The notes: generated from the letters alone by a model not told the origin. Positions 17,890 to 27,527 are shown, counted from the stretch's first letter. The stretch: DNA of 64,000 nucleotides from JAMQKA01 sp043951865 (GCF_043951865.1 NZ_JBINJF010000017.1:39388-103387), one strand, 5' to 3'. A program made the numbers and translations.

Positions 17890-18198
17890 GATTGTAAAAC
17901 TCTTTTTGCCTTTGATTTTGAGTGGTCAAATATACGAGGAACTGACGGGTTATGCAATGCCGGGAAGGCACTTACCCATGGCAACAGGGAACAGCTCGCA
18001 CTATTATGCTGATATGTTACCGACAATAAAAGGTGCCAATGTTTCACCAGGAAATGTGTTCCGCATCATGGCGAACAAAATGGCCGGTACGCAGAGAGAA
18101 GTTCACAAACGCCTGCTGCCAGGTTAAAAGCGATCCGTTCAACGGTGTTCTTTATCCTTAGCCGTTTTGACCGGGACGCTCCGTACCGGTAACGGCCT
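17890..18198. other. Intergenic region upstream of rpmE2
   Basis: 309 bp between the start of rpmE2 and the stop of folD. A plus-strand open frame of 79 codons spans it but has no protein-like features. I see no repeat, RNA gene or clear operator. It must carry the rpmE2 promoter. Confidence 0.4.
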
Positions 18199-19089
18199 TT
18201 ATCCCGGATAAATCGACTTCTTGGCTGCCAGCAGCGTATTTTTCATCAGCATGGCTACAGTCATGGGCCCCACCCCGCCGGGAACGGGGGTTATCCAGCT
18301 GGCTTTTTCCCTGACGCTCTCGAAGTGGCAGTCGCCCACCAACTTGTAGCCTTTTTCACGGGTTTCGTCCGCCACGCGGTTTATCCCCACATCAATCACC
18401 ACAACGCCCTCCTTAACCATCTCTCCCTTGATCAGGTTGGGCTGGCCGGCCGCAACAATAATGATATCGGCCGCAATCGTATGCTGGGTAAGATCCTTGG
18501 TATATTTATGGCAGATGGTAGTAGTGGCTTTTCCCTCGGAATGCTCGCGGGAAAGCATAATCGAAACGGGGGTTCCCACGATATTGCTGGCCCCCACCAC
18601 CACTGCATGCTTGCTCTTGGTAGGTATGCTGTAATATTTCAACAGCTCAAAAATACCGGCCGGGGTACACGACCGAAACGTGGGTTGTCCCACGGCCAGC
18701 CGTCCCACATTCATCGGGTGGAATCCGTCCACATCCTTGCGGTAGTCGATCGACTCGATGACATCGTGCGACGACAGGTGGCTGGGAAGGGGAAGCTGCA
18801 CCAGAATACCATCCACATCATCATTTTGATTGCACTGGCGGACCGTTTTCTTAAGCTCTTTGGCAGAGACCGTGTCGGGGAGTCGCAGGGTGTCGGTTTC
18901 AATACCCACTTCCTTGCAGGCTTTCGTTTTCGCCCCGATGTAAGTGTTGGAGGCCGGATTATTTCCGATAAGAATAGCTTGTAAAAATGGCGGGCGATGG
19001 CCCTCGTCAACCCAGTCTTTTACATCCTGGCGGACTTCATCCCGGAGTTCTGATGCAACCTTGCTGCCGTCAATAATTTTTGCTGACAT
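18199..19089 (-). CDS. folD: Bifunctional methylenetetrahydrofolate dehydrogenase / methenyltetrahydrofolate cyclohydrolase
   Basis: 296 residues, full length. FolD interconverts 5,10-methylene-, methenyl- and 10-formyl-tetrahydrofolate, supplying one-carbon units for purines and fMet-tRNA. The catalytic segment NTYIGAKTKACKEVGI, the substrate-binding VDGILVQLPLPSHL, DVDGFHPMNVGRL, the NADP-binding VVGASNIVGTPVSIML and the C-terminal PVPGGVGPMTVAML are all present. It is a single minus-strand gene. The 141-bp mobile-like repeat at 19124 sits 34 bp upstream of its start and therefore inside its promoter region. Confidence 0.97.
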   Translation of the reverse strand: MSAKIIDGSKVASELRDEVRQDVKDWVDEGHRPPFLQAILIGNNPASNTYIGAKTKACKEVGIETDTLRLPDTVSAKELKKTVRQCNQNDDVDGILVQLPLPSHLSSHDVIESIDYRKDVDGFHPMNVGRLAVGQPTFRSCTPAGIFELLKYYSIPTKSKHAVVVGASNIVGTPVSIMLSREHSEGKATTTICHKYTKDLTQHTIAADIIIVAAGQPNLIKGEMVKEGVVVIDVGINRVADETREKGYKLVGDCHFESVREKASWITPVPGGVGPMTVAMLMKNTLLAAKKSIYPG

Positions 19090-19123
19090 TAAACCTCTGT
19101 TAATTGTTTTGATTATGGGTACT

Positions 19124-19264
19124 AGAGACCTTTACAAAACCGTTGTTTTGGCGAACCTCTGTATTTTCGCGAATTTGAAATCCTCACATATAGCAAATAA
19201 GCTCCGGGGTCAAATTCGCTCAAGCGTTGACTTGACCAAAACCCCTGGTTTTTCAAAGCCCTCT
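19124..19264 (+). mobile_element. 141-bp MITE-like element with terminal inverted repeats, copy A
   Basis: The left end AGAGACCTTTACAAAACCG followed by TTGTTTTGG pairs with the right end CCAAAACCCCTGG then TTTTTCAAAGCCCTCT; about 28 bp of imperfect terminal inverted repeat. Exact 3-bp direct repeats ACT flank it (19121-19123 and 19265-19267). No coding capacity. The element at 60236 has the same length and aligns along its whole length in reverse orientation. It lies between folD and the NtrC-type regulator gene, close to the folD start. Confidence 0.88.
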
Positions 19265-19405
19265 ACTGATAAAAACTGGATTATATTGCTGATTTAGCTC
19301 TATCGCACGTTTGTGCGAAATACGGATTCAACCAGAAATTCAGCTTTTCCCACCATTAGCCTATTCTATAATACCGGCGCACCTTTCGCAGAGGTGAAAA
19401 TAGTT

Positions 19406-20785
19406 TTACCGTTCGATATCATATTTTTTCATTTTGGTATACATGTGGCTTCGCTGAATGTCGATCGCTTCGGCTGTCTGGGAGATGTTCCAGTCGTTTT
19501 CTTCCAATTTTCGGACCAAAAATAATCGTTCTGCAGCTTCTTTGAAATCCTGAAATGTCTGGTTTTCCCGGATGAGATTCTCCTCCCGGCGGTTCGTGGT
19601 GGTATGCCGTGCAGAGGCCATCTGAGCCACGTCATCCTTCGTAATCGCAGAATCATTAACCAGCAATCCCAGCCGCTCCACCGCATTTTGAAGTTCACGA
19701 ACATTGCCGGACCACGGAAGCGTTGCCAGTTCTTCCAGGGCCTCCCCGGTGAATTCAATTCCGGAAAATACGATATCCTCGTCGGCCAGCTGCCGGAGGT
19801 AATGTTGAGCGAGCATCGGGATATCCTTTCTTCTTTTTCTGAGTGGCGGCACATGGATCGGCAGCACATTGATCCGGTGATACAGATCCTCCCGGAAGTT
19901 GCCCTCTTCAATTTCTTCGACCAGTTCCTTGTTAGTTGCCGCAATCACCCGCACATCCACTTGAATCTTTTCGGTGCCCCCTACCCGGGTGACCGTATTT
20001 TCCTGGAGGGCACGCAGTACTTTGGCCTGCGCATCCATGCTCATATCGCCAATCTCATCCAGGAAAAGCGTGCCGCCGTCGGCCTGTTCAAATTTTCCGA
20101 TTCGCCGACTCGTTGCCCCCGTAAACGCCCCTTCTTCATGACCAAAAAGCTCGCTTTCGAGGAGTTCACCGGGAATCGCCGCACAGTTAACATCCACAAA
20201 AGTCCCCCCGCATCGCCTGCTTTTTTCGTGAATCCAGCGGGCTACCAGCTCTTTACCCGTACCGTTTTCGCCGGTGATGAGAACCCTGGAATTTGTGGGG
20301 GCCACCTTGTCAATGGTTTGCTTGATCTGGCATATAGCCTCACTTTCCCCGATAATTGGAGGGACCTGCGGCAGCCTGGAACGCATATTCCTGTTTTCCT
20401 GCTGCAGGTTGTGCCGTTCAATAGCGTTTCGCACGCTCACCAGCAGGCGATTCAAGTCGGGTGGCTTCTCAATAAAGTCGAAGGCCCCCAGCTTGGTCGC
20501 CTTCACAGCGATTTCGATGTTGCCATGTCCCGAGATCATTATAACGGGAAATTCATGGCCTTCATCCCGGATGCCCTGCAGCACCTCCATGCCATCCATT
20601 CCCTGCATCTTTATATCCAGCAGCAACAGGTCGGGCTGCTGTCGTTCGATTCGTTCGAGCGTATCGGGGCCGCTTTCCGCCTCCGAAACGGTATATCCCT
20701 CAAACTCCAGGATATCCCTAAGCGAGTTTCGAATGCTCTTCTCGTCGTCGGTTACCAGGATATGTATGCCGGAGTTATCTGCCAT
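19406..20785 (-). CDS. NtrC-family sigma-54-dependent response regulator
   Basis: 459 residues with three domains. The receiver (about 6-120) has phosphoacceptor D57 (LLLLDIKMQG). The AAA+ domain has Walker A GENGTGK (172-178) and GAFTGA (219-224). A Fis-type helix-turn-helix forms the C-terminus (NWNISQTAEAIDIQRSHMYTK). It activates sigma-54 promoters after phosphorylation by a histidine kinase; no kinase is encoded nearby. The gene is 8 bp downstream of dacB and likely co-transcribed with ptsN and dacB. An EIIANtr protein beside a sigma-54 regulator recalls the rpoN-ptsN association of other bacteria. Confidence 0.95.
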   Translation of the reverse strand: MADNSGIHILVTDDEKSIRNSLRDILEFEGYTVSEAESGPDTLERIERQQPDLLLLDIKMQGMDGMEVLQGIRDEGHEFPVIMISGHGNIEIAVKATKLGAFDFIEKPPDLNRLLVSVRNAIERHNLQQENRNMRSRLPQVPPIIGESEAICQIKQTIDKVAPTNSRVLITGENGTGKELVARWIHEKSRRCGGTFVDVNCAAIPGELLESELFGHEEGAFTGATSRRIGKFEQADGGTLFLDEIGDMSMDAQAKVLRALQENTVTRVGGTEKIQVDVRVIAATNKELVEEIEEGNFREDLYHRINVLPIHVPPLRKRRKDIPMLAQHYLRQLADEDIVFSGIEFTGEALEELATLPWSGNVRELQNAVERLGLLVNDSAITKDDVAQMASARHTTTNRREENLIRENQTFQDFKEAAERLFLVRKLEENDWNISQTAEAIDIQRSHMYTKMKKYDIER

Positions 20786-20793
20786 CTTCGATT

Positions 20794-22281
20794 CTAGTAG
20801 GACTCATATATTTGCATCAACAGTTGCTGGTGAAGCCAGTCAATATAAGAAGTTTTGTTTGTGTAATTATTGGTATATATGCTGAAAACCAGCTTTTTCC
20901 CGGAGCGCGCCCGCATATACCCGCTGATTGCCCGCACCCCGGAGACATACCCCGTCTTCCCGCTTACATTGCGCTCCAGCGGTGTCCCCCGAAACCGATG
21001 TTCCAGCGTTCCGTTGAAACCGGCAACAGCCAGGCTCTTTTCATATGCCGGGAATTCAGGATGCTCCTGCATAACAGAAAGAAAATTCGTTAAATCGTCG
21101 GGCTTCAACAGCGTGGAGGAGGACATCCCCGACCCGTCGCTCAACTCAACATCCGTGGTATCCATGCCCGCGGTGTGGGCGAACTCCTCCACCAGGCCGA
21201 TTCCCAGGTCAGTGGAGCCCTGGACGCCGTACTTTTCGGCAGCAGCCGTCTTCAGCATCATCTCTGTATAAAAGTTGCTGCTTTCGGTGTTCACTTCCAC
21301 CAGCAGTTCCGAAAGCGGCGGCGAATCGTGCCGGGCCAACACCCGAAACCGATCGCTGCTCCAGTTCCTCGGCTGGCTGTCAATGATGATCTGGCCGGTA
21401 ATGTCGATGCCGCTGTCTTCCAGGTACTTGTTAAAGGTATCCATAAAAAAGAGCGGTGCATTCATGATCGAGAGAGACTCCTCCTCGTAGTAGCCCTTCG
21501 GCAGCTTGCTGCCCAGCACAATAGTGTTGGTTCCCAGCATGCGGCGGTAGAACTCATCATATTCGGTATTGGGCGGAGCGATCGTCTGCTCGTTTATAAA
21601 GTCAACATAATCGGTGTCGAAGGGGAACCACTGAATTCGGGGCGTCTCCCCCACTTCGTCATCGGCAAACACCTGGAGATCCACGGCGTTGTTGTTGAAC
21701 GAAAGTGCGCTGATCTCCACCCCGTAGTAGAAGGAAAGATCCTCCCAGCTCCACCCTTTTGGATACGGCTGCTGATCAAAATAGGAGTCATTCCCGATCA
21801 GATTTCCTTCCACCCGGCGGATCCCGAGCGAGTCCAGCTGGTTGGCGATCTCTTCGAATACGTGGAAGCGGTGTTCGTGGTAAAAACGGCCCGAAATGGA
21901 CGGATCACCCGAACCGCGAACGATGAGATCCCCTTTCCAGACTTCTCCCCGCTGCTCTCCCATTCCATAAATATACGTCTGATACCGAAAATCGGATCCC
22001 AGCTGGTCGAGGATGGCTGCCGAAGTCAGCAACTTGAGGTTGGAAGCCGGGCGCACGAGTTTGTCGTGGTTATGCCCCACCAGCAGCCGGCCGGTACTGT
22101 CCTTGACCGTAACCGACCAAAAAGCATCGCCCGCACTGCTCTGCTCAACAATGGATACAAGATCCGGCGTCCGGGGCTGGGCAAAGAGCGGGCCGATGGC
22201 AACCAGAAGTGCCAAGACGGCCAATCCCGCCGTTTGTTTGAACATTCTTTTTATATCCATGTCAATTTTAGTGATAACCAT
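20794..22281 (-). CDS. dacB: D-alanyl-D-alanine carboxypeptidase/endopeptidase, PBP4 type
   Basis: 495-residue peptidase-S13 protein that trims pentapeptides and cross-links in periplasmic peptidoglycan. A signal peptide ends near LFAQ (residue 35). Catalytic motifs: SxxK as S80-N-L-K83 (RPASNLKLL), SxN in ESSNFYTEMML, and KTG in SGKTGYVSG. The long insert between SxxK and SxN is typical of PBP4. Start at 22281 is the first ATG after the ptsN stop (12-bp gap); an ATG seven codons later is possible. It is flanked by ptsN and the NtrC-type gene in one operon. Confidence 0.94.
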   Translation of the reverse strand: MVITKIDMDIKRMFKQTAGLAVLALLVAIGPLFAQPRTPDLVSIVEQSSAGDAFWSVTVKDSTGRLLVGHNHDKLVRPASNLKLLTSAAILDQLGSDFRYQTYIYGMGEQRGEVWKGDLIVRGSGDPSISGRFYHEHRFHVFEEIANQLDSLGIRRVEGNLIGNDSYFDQQPYPKGWSWEDLSFYYGVEISALSFNNNAVDLQVFADDEVGETPRIQWFPFDTDYVDFINEQTIAPPNTEYDEFYRRMLGTNTIVLGSKLPKGYYEEESLSIMNAPLFFMDTFNKYLEDSGIDITGQIIIDSQPRNWSSDRFRVLARHDSPPLSELLVEVNTESSNFYTEMMLKTAAAEKYGVQGSTDLGIGLVEEFAHTAGMDTTDVELSDGSGMSSSTLLKPDDLTNFLSVMQEHPEFPAYEKSLAVAGFNGTLEHRFRGTPLERNVSGKTGYVSGVRAISGYMRARSGKKLVFSIYTNNYTNKTSYIDWLHQQLLMQIYESY

Positions 22282-22293
22282 GTCCCCCGTTAT

Positions 22294-22764
22294 TCAGCCC
22301 CCGAAATGCGCTTTTTCTTCCTCCTCGAACACCCCGATAATCTCATCAGCCGTAGTGCAGCTGGTCAGCCGGTTCCTGAAATCGGTATTATTCATTAAAC
22401 GTGAAATCTTGCTCAACATTTTGATATGCAGGCTGTTGCTCGATTGGGGTCCCACGAGCATAAAAACCAGTTTTACCGGCTGCCCGTCTACCGCTTCATA
22501 ATCGATCTGGTCTTTGAGAATCGCAAATGCGGCGTAATTATCGTCAATTCCCTCCGCCTTGCCGTGCGGAATGGCGAGCCCTTTGCCCACGCCGGTAGAC
22601 ATAATTTTTTCGCGTTCCAGGACCGCCTCCCGTATCGCCTCAAGCTCCTCCGCTCCCACCTGCGACTGCAGCGAGTCGACCAGCTTGTTCAAAACTTCGA
22701 TTTTATCTTCGGCTTCCAGGTTGGGAATTACATTTTCGGTATGCAGCAAGCTGACGATATTCAT
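22294..22764 (-). CDS. ptsN: PTS IIA-like nitrogen-regulatory protein PtsN
   Basis: 156-residue fructose-type EIIA domain. The phosphorylated histidine is H67 in GLAIPHGKAEG. The rest of the fold is complete (KLVFMLVGPQSSNSLHIKML near 105-125). With no EIIB/EIIC next to it, this is the EIIANtr type that takes phosphate from PtsP/NPr and regulates potassium, nitrogen or envelope functions. It is the first gene of a minus-strand operon with dacB and an NtrC-family regulator. The divergent ccmB start lies 130 bp away. Confidence 0.93.
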   Translation of the reverse strand: MNIVSLLHTENVIPNLEAEDKIEVLNKLVDSLQSQVGAEELEAIREAVLEREKIMSTGVGKGLAIPHGKAEGIDDNYAAFAILKDQIDYEAVDGQPVKLVFMLVGPQSSNSLHIKMLSKISRLMNNTDFRNRLTSCTTADEIIGVFEEEEKAHFGG

Positions 22765-22893
22765 GCAGATCTGTTGTTACAACATTAGGTTTTCTGTTCG
22801 GGGTAAAATATACTCATCGTTTATCTTTTGATACAATTATTAAACCTTTAGCAGCAAGCTTTTTGAATCTAGGTAAAATTCTTATCCTCCAGC

Positions 22894-23562
22894 ATGGATA
22901 AACTAAAAGGTATATGGGCCGTTTTCGGGAAAGATCTCAAAACCGAATTCCGCTCTCGATATGTCATAAATACTGTTTTTGCCTTTGTGGGGGCGGCAAT
23001 GCTCCTTATTCTGTTCTCCCTGCGTGCCGAACAGCTGCCCCCGACCCCCAAAAGCGGCATCGTGTGGATTGTGATCCTGTTCGCCGCACTCTCCAGCCTC
23101 TCCCGTTCATTTGTGATGGAAACCGAGCGCCTGACCTATGACCTGCTGCGGCTCCACGGGCAGGCCTCGGAGGTGTTCCTGGGCAAATTATCCTTCAACT
23201 TTTTCTTCACTCTTTTTGTGAACATCGTGACGTTCGCGCTCTATATTTTTCTGCTGGGCATACCTGTTTCAAATTATGGTGCGTTATTATTGACTCTTAT
23301 TTTGGGCACAGCCGGTCTCTCGGGCGTCGCTACAATGCTGGCAGCCATTGTTTCGCAGGCAGATCGCAAAGGGGCAATTTTTTCGGTACTCAGCATTCCA
23401 CTTTTTTTTCCCTTACTTTTGGTGCTTATACGAGCTACCAAGGCCGCTCTTTTTGAGGGCGCAGGCGGCTCTTTTGCCGACGATCTGGCAGCCCTTGTCG
23501 GCTATGCCGGTGTTACTATTTCAGCGGGAATTCTACTTTTTGACTATATCTGGGAAGAATGA
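22894..23562 (+). CDS. ccmB: Heme exporter subunit CcmB
   Basis: 222-residue integral membrane protein with six hydrophobic spans. It starts with the family-typical cytosolic segment VFGKDLKTEFRSRYVIN, and SSLSRSFVMETERLTYDLLR is strongly conserved. It forms the CcmAB ABC transporter of system I cytochrome c maturation. ccmA and ccmC are not adjacent here. Its stop overlaps the holB start by 4 bp (ATGA), so the two are coupled in one operon that continues to dapF. Confidence 0.93.
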   Translation: MDKLKGIWAVFGKDLKTEFRSRYVINTVFAFVGAAMLLILFSLRAEQLPPTPKSGIVWIVILFAALSSLSRSFVMETERLTYDLLRLHGQASEVFLGKLSFNFFFTLFVNIVTFALYIFLLGIPVSNYGALLLTLILGTAGLSGVATMLAAIVSQADRKGAIFSVLSIPLFFPLLLVLIRATKAALFEGAGGSFADDLAALVGYAGVTISAGILLFDYIWEE

Positions 23563-24782
23563 ACAGCAGTTATAAAGATCTCAAATTTTCGTTTGGCGAC
23601 CGGCGACTGGTGGGCCAACAGTTTGCGCGCGAGCACCTGGAACGAATCGTGCATTCCGGGAGAATCAGCCACGCCTATCTTTTTTCCGGACCCTCCGGCA
23701 TCGGTAAAACCGCCTTCGCCCTCGCATTTGCGGAAATCCTAAACGGTATCGACAACCTGACCGACTTGGGGGAACAGGCCTTCTCCAAAAAATCATCCTG
23801 GTTCCCGCACCCGGACGTTCACCTGTTTCTCCCGCTTCCCACAAGCGCAGTAAGCGGTAATAACGTCTCCGCCGAGCTCCGCCCGCGGCTGCAACTGCTC
23901 AGTGAAGACCCCTATGAAATTGTAAACTTCCGGGTGCGCCCTTCTCTGACCGATGATGAGAGCTCAAAAAACTTGCGCGCTTTTTATCCCATTGATTATT
24001 TCCGGGATCATATCAGGCCAAAGGCGTTTTTGAAACCCAACGAGGGACAAAAAACCGTTATCATCCTGACCAATATTGAGGAGATGCGCGCGGAAGCAGC
24101 CAACGCATTCCTGAAGCTGCTGGAAGAGCCCTCCGAAGAGCTTGTTTTCGTGCTGACGACGGAAAATATGGAACACCTGCTCCCGACTATCATCTCCCGG
24201 TGTCAGCACATCCGCATGTCGCCGTTGAAGACAAATGAAATTGAACAGGCGTTGGTCGAGTATGATCGTGTGCCCGAGGAGCAGGCCGGCTACCTGGCCC
24301 GTATTTCCGGCGGCAACTACGCCATGACCCGCTTTTTTGACGCGGATGCGCTCAAGTCAACCCGCAAAGCCATTATCGAATTCCTGCGAAATTCATACAT
24401 GCAGGAAGCGGTTGAAATTATTGATACGGCTCAACGTTGGCAGAGTGAGAACAATATTGAGGGCCAAATTGCCATTTTGAATATACTGGAGGTCTTTATC
24501 CGCGACATCATGGTTTACCGCGATACGCGAGAACGCTCGCTGCTCACTCACTATGATCAGCTCGACGTTATTGAGAAATTTTGCTCGCAACTGAGCGAGG
24601 CCAGGCTTGAAGAGATGATTGAACATGTCAACCTCTGCAAGCCGATGATTTATCAAAACGTGCAGCCCAAGTTGATCTATACCACGCTGTCACTCCGCCT
24701 TTCAAATCTTATGAGAGGTCGGGATCCGGCCATTTCGGAGCAGGACTCCTGGAAACACCTACCCGCATTCGCAGGAAATTAA
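23559..24782 (+). CDS. holB: DNA polymerase III delta' subunit
   Basis: 407-residue clamp-loader AAA+ protein. The P-loop is GPSGIGKT (44-51). The delta'/gamma signature follows: LEEPSEELVFVLTTENMEHL and then LPTIISRCQHIRM, which includes the SRC motif of sensor/arginine-finger proteins. The four-Cys zinc module of E. coli delta' is not obvious, as is common outside Proteobacteria. The protein opens sliding clamps at the replisome. It overlaps ccmB by 4 bp and ends 4 bp before dapF. Confidence 0.92.
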   Translation: MNSSYKDLKFSFGDRRLVGQQFAREHLERIVHSGRISHAYLFSGPSGIGKTAFALAFAEILNGIDNLTDLGEQAFSKKSSWFPHPDVHLFLPLPTSAVSGNNVSAELRPRLQLLSEDPYEIVNFRVRPSLTDDESSKNLRAFYPIDYFRDHIRPKAFLKPNEGQKTVIILTNIEEMRAEAANAFLKLLEEPSEELVFVLTTENMEHLLPTIISRCQHIRMSPLKTNEIEQALVEYDRVPEEQAGYLARISGGNYAMTRFFDADALKSTRKAIIEFLRNSYMQEAVEIIDTAQRWQSENNIEGQIAILNILEVFIRDIMVYRDTRERSLLTHYDQLDVIEKFCSQLSEARLEEMIEHVNLCKPMIYQNVQPKLIYTTLSLRLSNLMRGRDPAISEQDSWKHLPAFAGN

Positions 24783-24786
24783 CACT

Positions 24787-25632
24787 ATGACATATATGGA
24801 TATCGATAAAATTGAATTTACCAAAATGCAGGGAGCCGGTAATGACTTTGTGGTCATTGACAACCGGAAATACCAGTTCAGGATGAAAGATCTCATCCAG
24901 TGGGCTCCCCGCCTGTGCAACCGCAAGTTCGGCATAGGAGCTGACGGCTTGCTGGTTTTGAGCAATCCCCAGATCGACGGGCTGGATTATACCATGATCT
25001 ACCGAAATGCCGATGGCAGCGATGCCGGGATGTGCGGCAACGGCGCCCGCTGCCTGGCCCTTTTTGCAAGGAAGTCGGGTTTCGACACCGAGCAACGGTT
25101 CAACGTGCATGACAACATCTACCGCGCAAAGGTTCGCTCCAACGATGAGGTGGAAATCTCATTCCCGGTAAAAACTCAAATCACTGAAATCACCCTGGAT
25201 GACCAGCCTCTTTTTGAGGTGTATACGGGAACCGAGCACGTGGTCAGGCAGGAGCTGGATAAAAATACACTGCGCCGGGAGGATGAACTCCGCAGGATCG
25301 GGCGCCGTTTCAGGATGCACGAACATTTTCAACCCATTGGGACGAACGTAAACTTCATGCATGGCAGCGGAGAGAAGGAACTGAACATCCAGACATATGA
25401 ACGCGGCGTCGAAGATCTGACCCTGGCTTGTGGTACCGGGGCGATCGCCTCTGCACTGGTATGGCATCATATCCAAAACAGTCACCGGGAGACCAAAACC
25501 GAATATACCGTCAATGTCAAAGGGGGCAAACTATCTGTCGAATTTTCATTCGATCCCTCTACCCGAACATATTCGAATATAAAGCTAAAGGGCAAAGTAG
25601 AATTTGTTTTTACCGGAGAATATTATCTTTAA
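24787..25632 (+). CDS. dapF: Diaminopimelate epimerase
   Basis: 281 residues. Converts LL- to meso-diaminopimelate for lysine and peptidoglycan. Both catalytic cysteines are present: C83 in GMCGNGARC and C215 in LACGTGAIA. The N-terminal QGAGNDFVVID is the substrate-binding signature. An ATG three codons into the frame (24796) is an alternative start. It is 4 bp downstream of holB and overlaps the DUF5103 gene by 29 bp, so translation of this operon is continuous from ccmB on. Confidence 0.97.
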   Translation: MTYMDIDKIEFTKMQGAGNDFVVIDNRKYQFRMKDLIQWAPRLCNRKFGIGADGLLVLSNPQIDGLDYTMIYRNADGSDAGMCGNGARCLALFARKSGFDTEQRFNVHDNIYRAKVRSNDEVEISFPVKTQITEITLDDQPLFEVYTGTEHVVRQELDKNTLRREDELRRIGRRFRMHEHFQPIGTNVNFMHGSGEKELNIQTYERGVEDLTLACGTGAIASALVWHHIQNSHRETKTEYTVNVKGGKLSVEFSFDPSTRTYSNIKLKGKVEFVFTGEYYL

Positions 25633-26905
25633 GCGTACCGGTGTTCTGTTGCTTGCGTTGCTTCTGGCTCAGTGCGTGCCACTGTCAAACAATCGGGAAG
25701 AACCGAGCAACAGTACAAAACACCTGAAAAACACTTTTACAGTCGCTCCCCAGTCTGCTCCCCCGCGGCAAATACAAAGCCTGCAGCTGTATCGCCTGGA
25801 TCAGCCCTCCTCTCCCCCTGTTATCGAGCTTGGCAGCCGTCAGCAGCTGGTGCTGAAATTCGATCACCTGGGTTCGGACGCCAGGCAGTTTAAAATTGAA
25901 GTGCGTCACTATTCCGCCGACTGGCAGGAAAGTCCCCTTGCACTCAATTACTACCTGGATGGGTTTTATGAGGACTATTTCGGGGCGGGAAGCAAAAGTT
26001 ATGTTCAGCGCCCCGCCTACCGGCATTACGAGTACGTCCTGCCAAACGATCGCCTATCCATGACGGTCAGCGGCAATTATTTGCTCACGGTACGCGAGCC
26101 CGATTCAGGAAACCTGCTTTTCAGCCTTCCTTTTTTTGTTTCCGAACAGGAAGGAGAACTTCAGACCAGTATCAAAACCGAATATGCCCGCCGCGAGGAC
26201 CTGCGAGAACAGGATCGTCCATTCAGTGAGTACCGGTATCCCCCCTTCGTGGAGATGCCGCAGTTCGACCTGTCATTCCAATACGTGCAAAATCAGTTCT
26301 GGGGACGGGCACGACCGGTCAAACATTTTGATACCTCGACGCCCGGGTCCGTACACTTTCACCTGTCACAGCAGGAAGCGTTTCTGGGTGATTATGAGTT
26401 TAACACCCTGGATATCCGTTCTTTCACTCCCGATGGCACTCACATTCTCTCCTATGAACCGGAGTTTACGCCTCCAAATATAATTCTCCGGCGGGATGTA
26501 CAACAGTTCACGCCCGCACCCGCTTTTTGGGGTGGACCCCGTTTGGGACGTCCCGATGACGATCGCAGCGCAGAATACGCCAATGTTCATTTCCGGCTGG
26601 AAACGGCGGCTGAGGCCGATGCCCTTCAGCAGATCTACCTGGTCGGTGATTTTAACGGTTGGACGATCAACCCGCTAAACCGAATGAAGTTCAACCCCGG
26701 ATCGGGACTTTGGGAAGGCAGCGCATTTATCAAGCAGGGGGAATACGCCTACAAATATGTTACTCTTGAAGAAAACCGTATAAACGACCTGGAGCTGGAC
26801 AGGAGCTTTACCTACCGCAGGCAGGAATATATCACACTGGTGTACTACCGGGATCCGGTGCGCCACTACGACCGCCTGTTGAACGTCGCCAGCACGGAAT
26901 ATTAA
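25604..26905 (+). CDS. DUF5103 / type IX secretion plug-like lipoprotein with E-set domain
   Basis: 433 residues. A hydrophobic segment and lipobox-like LLLAQC lie at about 19-24. The body matches DUF5103, the family of the type IX secretion plug protein that occludes the SprA translocon: SLQLYRLDQPSSPPVIELGS, a segment ending YYLDGFYEDYF, and RLSMTVSGNYLLTV. The C-terminal ~85 residues are another E-set/glycogen-binding-like module (IYLVGDFNGWTINPLNRM, GEYAYKYVT), as in the genes at 4.3 and 5.6 kb. The start is TTG, overlapping dapF; no better start is available. Anchoring and function are inferred from family. Confidence 0.8.
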   Translation: MFLPENIIFKRTGVLLLALLLAQCVPLSNNREEPSNSTKHLKNTFTVAPQSAPPRQIQSLQLYRLDQPSSPPVIELGSRQQLVLKFDHLGSDARQFKIEVRHYSADWQESPLALNYYLDGFYEDYFGAGSKSYVQRPAYRHYEYVLPNDRLSMTVSGNYLLTVREPDSGNLLFSLPFFVSEQEGELQTSIKTEYARREDLREQDRPFSEYRYPPFVEMPQFDLSFQYVQNQFWGRARPVKHFDTSTPGSVHFHLSQQEAFLGDYEFNTLDIRSFTPDGTHILSYEPEFTPPNIILRRDVQQFTPAPAFWGGPRLGRPDDDRSAEYANVHFRLETAAEADALQQIYLVGDFNGWTINPLNRMKFNPGSGLWEGSAFIKQGEYAYKYVTLEENRINDLELDRSFTYRRQEYITLVYYRDPVRHYDRLLNVASTEY

Positions 26906-26928
26906 CCCGGCTTCCCCGATGTTCGACC

Positions 26929-27381
26929 CTACAGCCAGCGTCGCACTTGTGACTTATACCGGGAATACTCCGCCCCGAATCTCTCTTCCATGACGACCTC
27001 TTCCGGGATGAGCTGATAGCGATTCATATATGCCACAAAAAACGGGGGCACGAAAAAAGTCAGGCTATTGCCCAGAAAAAATCCATAACCAATTAACAGC
27101 AACAACAGGGCCAAATACATCGGGTTTCGGGATATCCGGTAGACTCCACCGGTAACCAGTATATTGGCATTTTCCGGGCTATGGGGATTTACGGTAGTAG
27201 CATTCCTGTAGAACTGTACCAGGGCCGCCGTGCCCAGCAGTCCGCCGCATCCCAACAGAAAAACCACGACCCACCGCATACCTGAAAATATTACGATATC
27301 GGGATGGGCAAAATAATTTATGCCCCACATCACAGCCAAGAAGAAAAAGGTTACCAGAGCCGGGGGTATTTTCAGTTCCAT
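26929..27381 (-). CDS. Isoprenylcysteine carboxyl methyltransferase-family membrane protein
   Basis: 150 residues with about four membrane spans. The C-terminal half carries the ICMT/PEMT SAM-binding pattern: VTGGVYRISRNPMYLALLL, with the conserved RNPMY, and later EEVVMEERFGAEYSRYKSQV. Bacterial members methylate unknown small or lipid substrates. It is a single gene convergent with the DUF5103 gene (23 bp). The family call is firm, the substrate unknown. Confidence 0.88.
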   Translation of the reverse strand: MELKIPPALVTFFFLAVMWGINYFAHPDIVIFSGMRWVVVFLLGCGGLLGTAALVQFYRNATTVNPHSPENANILVTGGVYRISRNPMYLALLLLLIGYGFFLGNSLTFFVPPFFVAYMNRYQLIPEEVVMEERFGAEYSRYKSQVRRWL

Positions 27382-27527
27382 ATAACACCCGCCAAATAGT
27401 TAATCGATCTAATTGCTAATGAGGTATGGCCTTTCACCCTCTTACAGGTCTTTCTATAAATGGAGATTACAGAAAACAAGGCTCTACTCCCTCAAATAAC
27501 GATTATACGAATCAACCAGTAACTACC

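Noticed and set aside
17888..18127. 79-codon plus-strand frame upstream of rpmE2
   Set aside because: Overlaps the rpmE2 start region and shows no family resemblance; chance frame.
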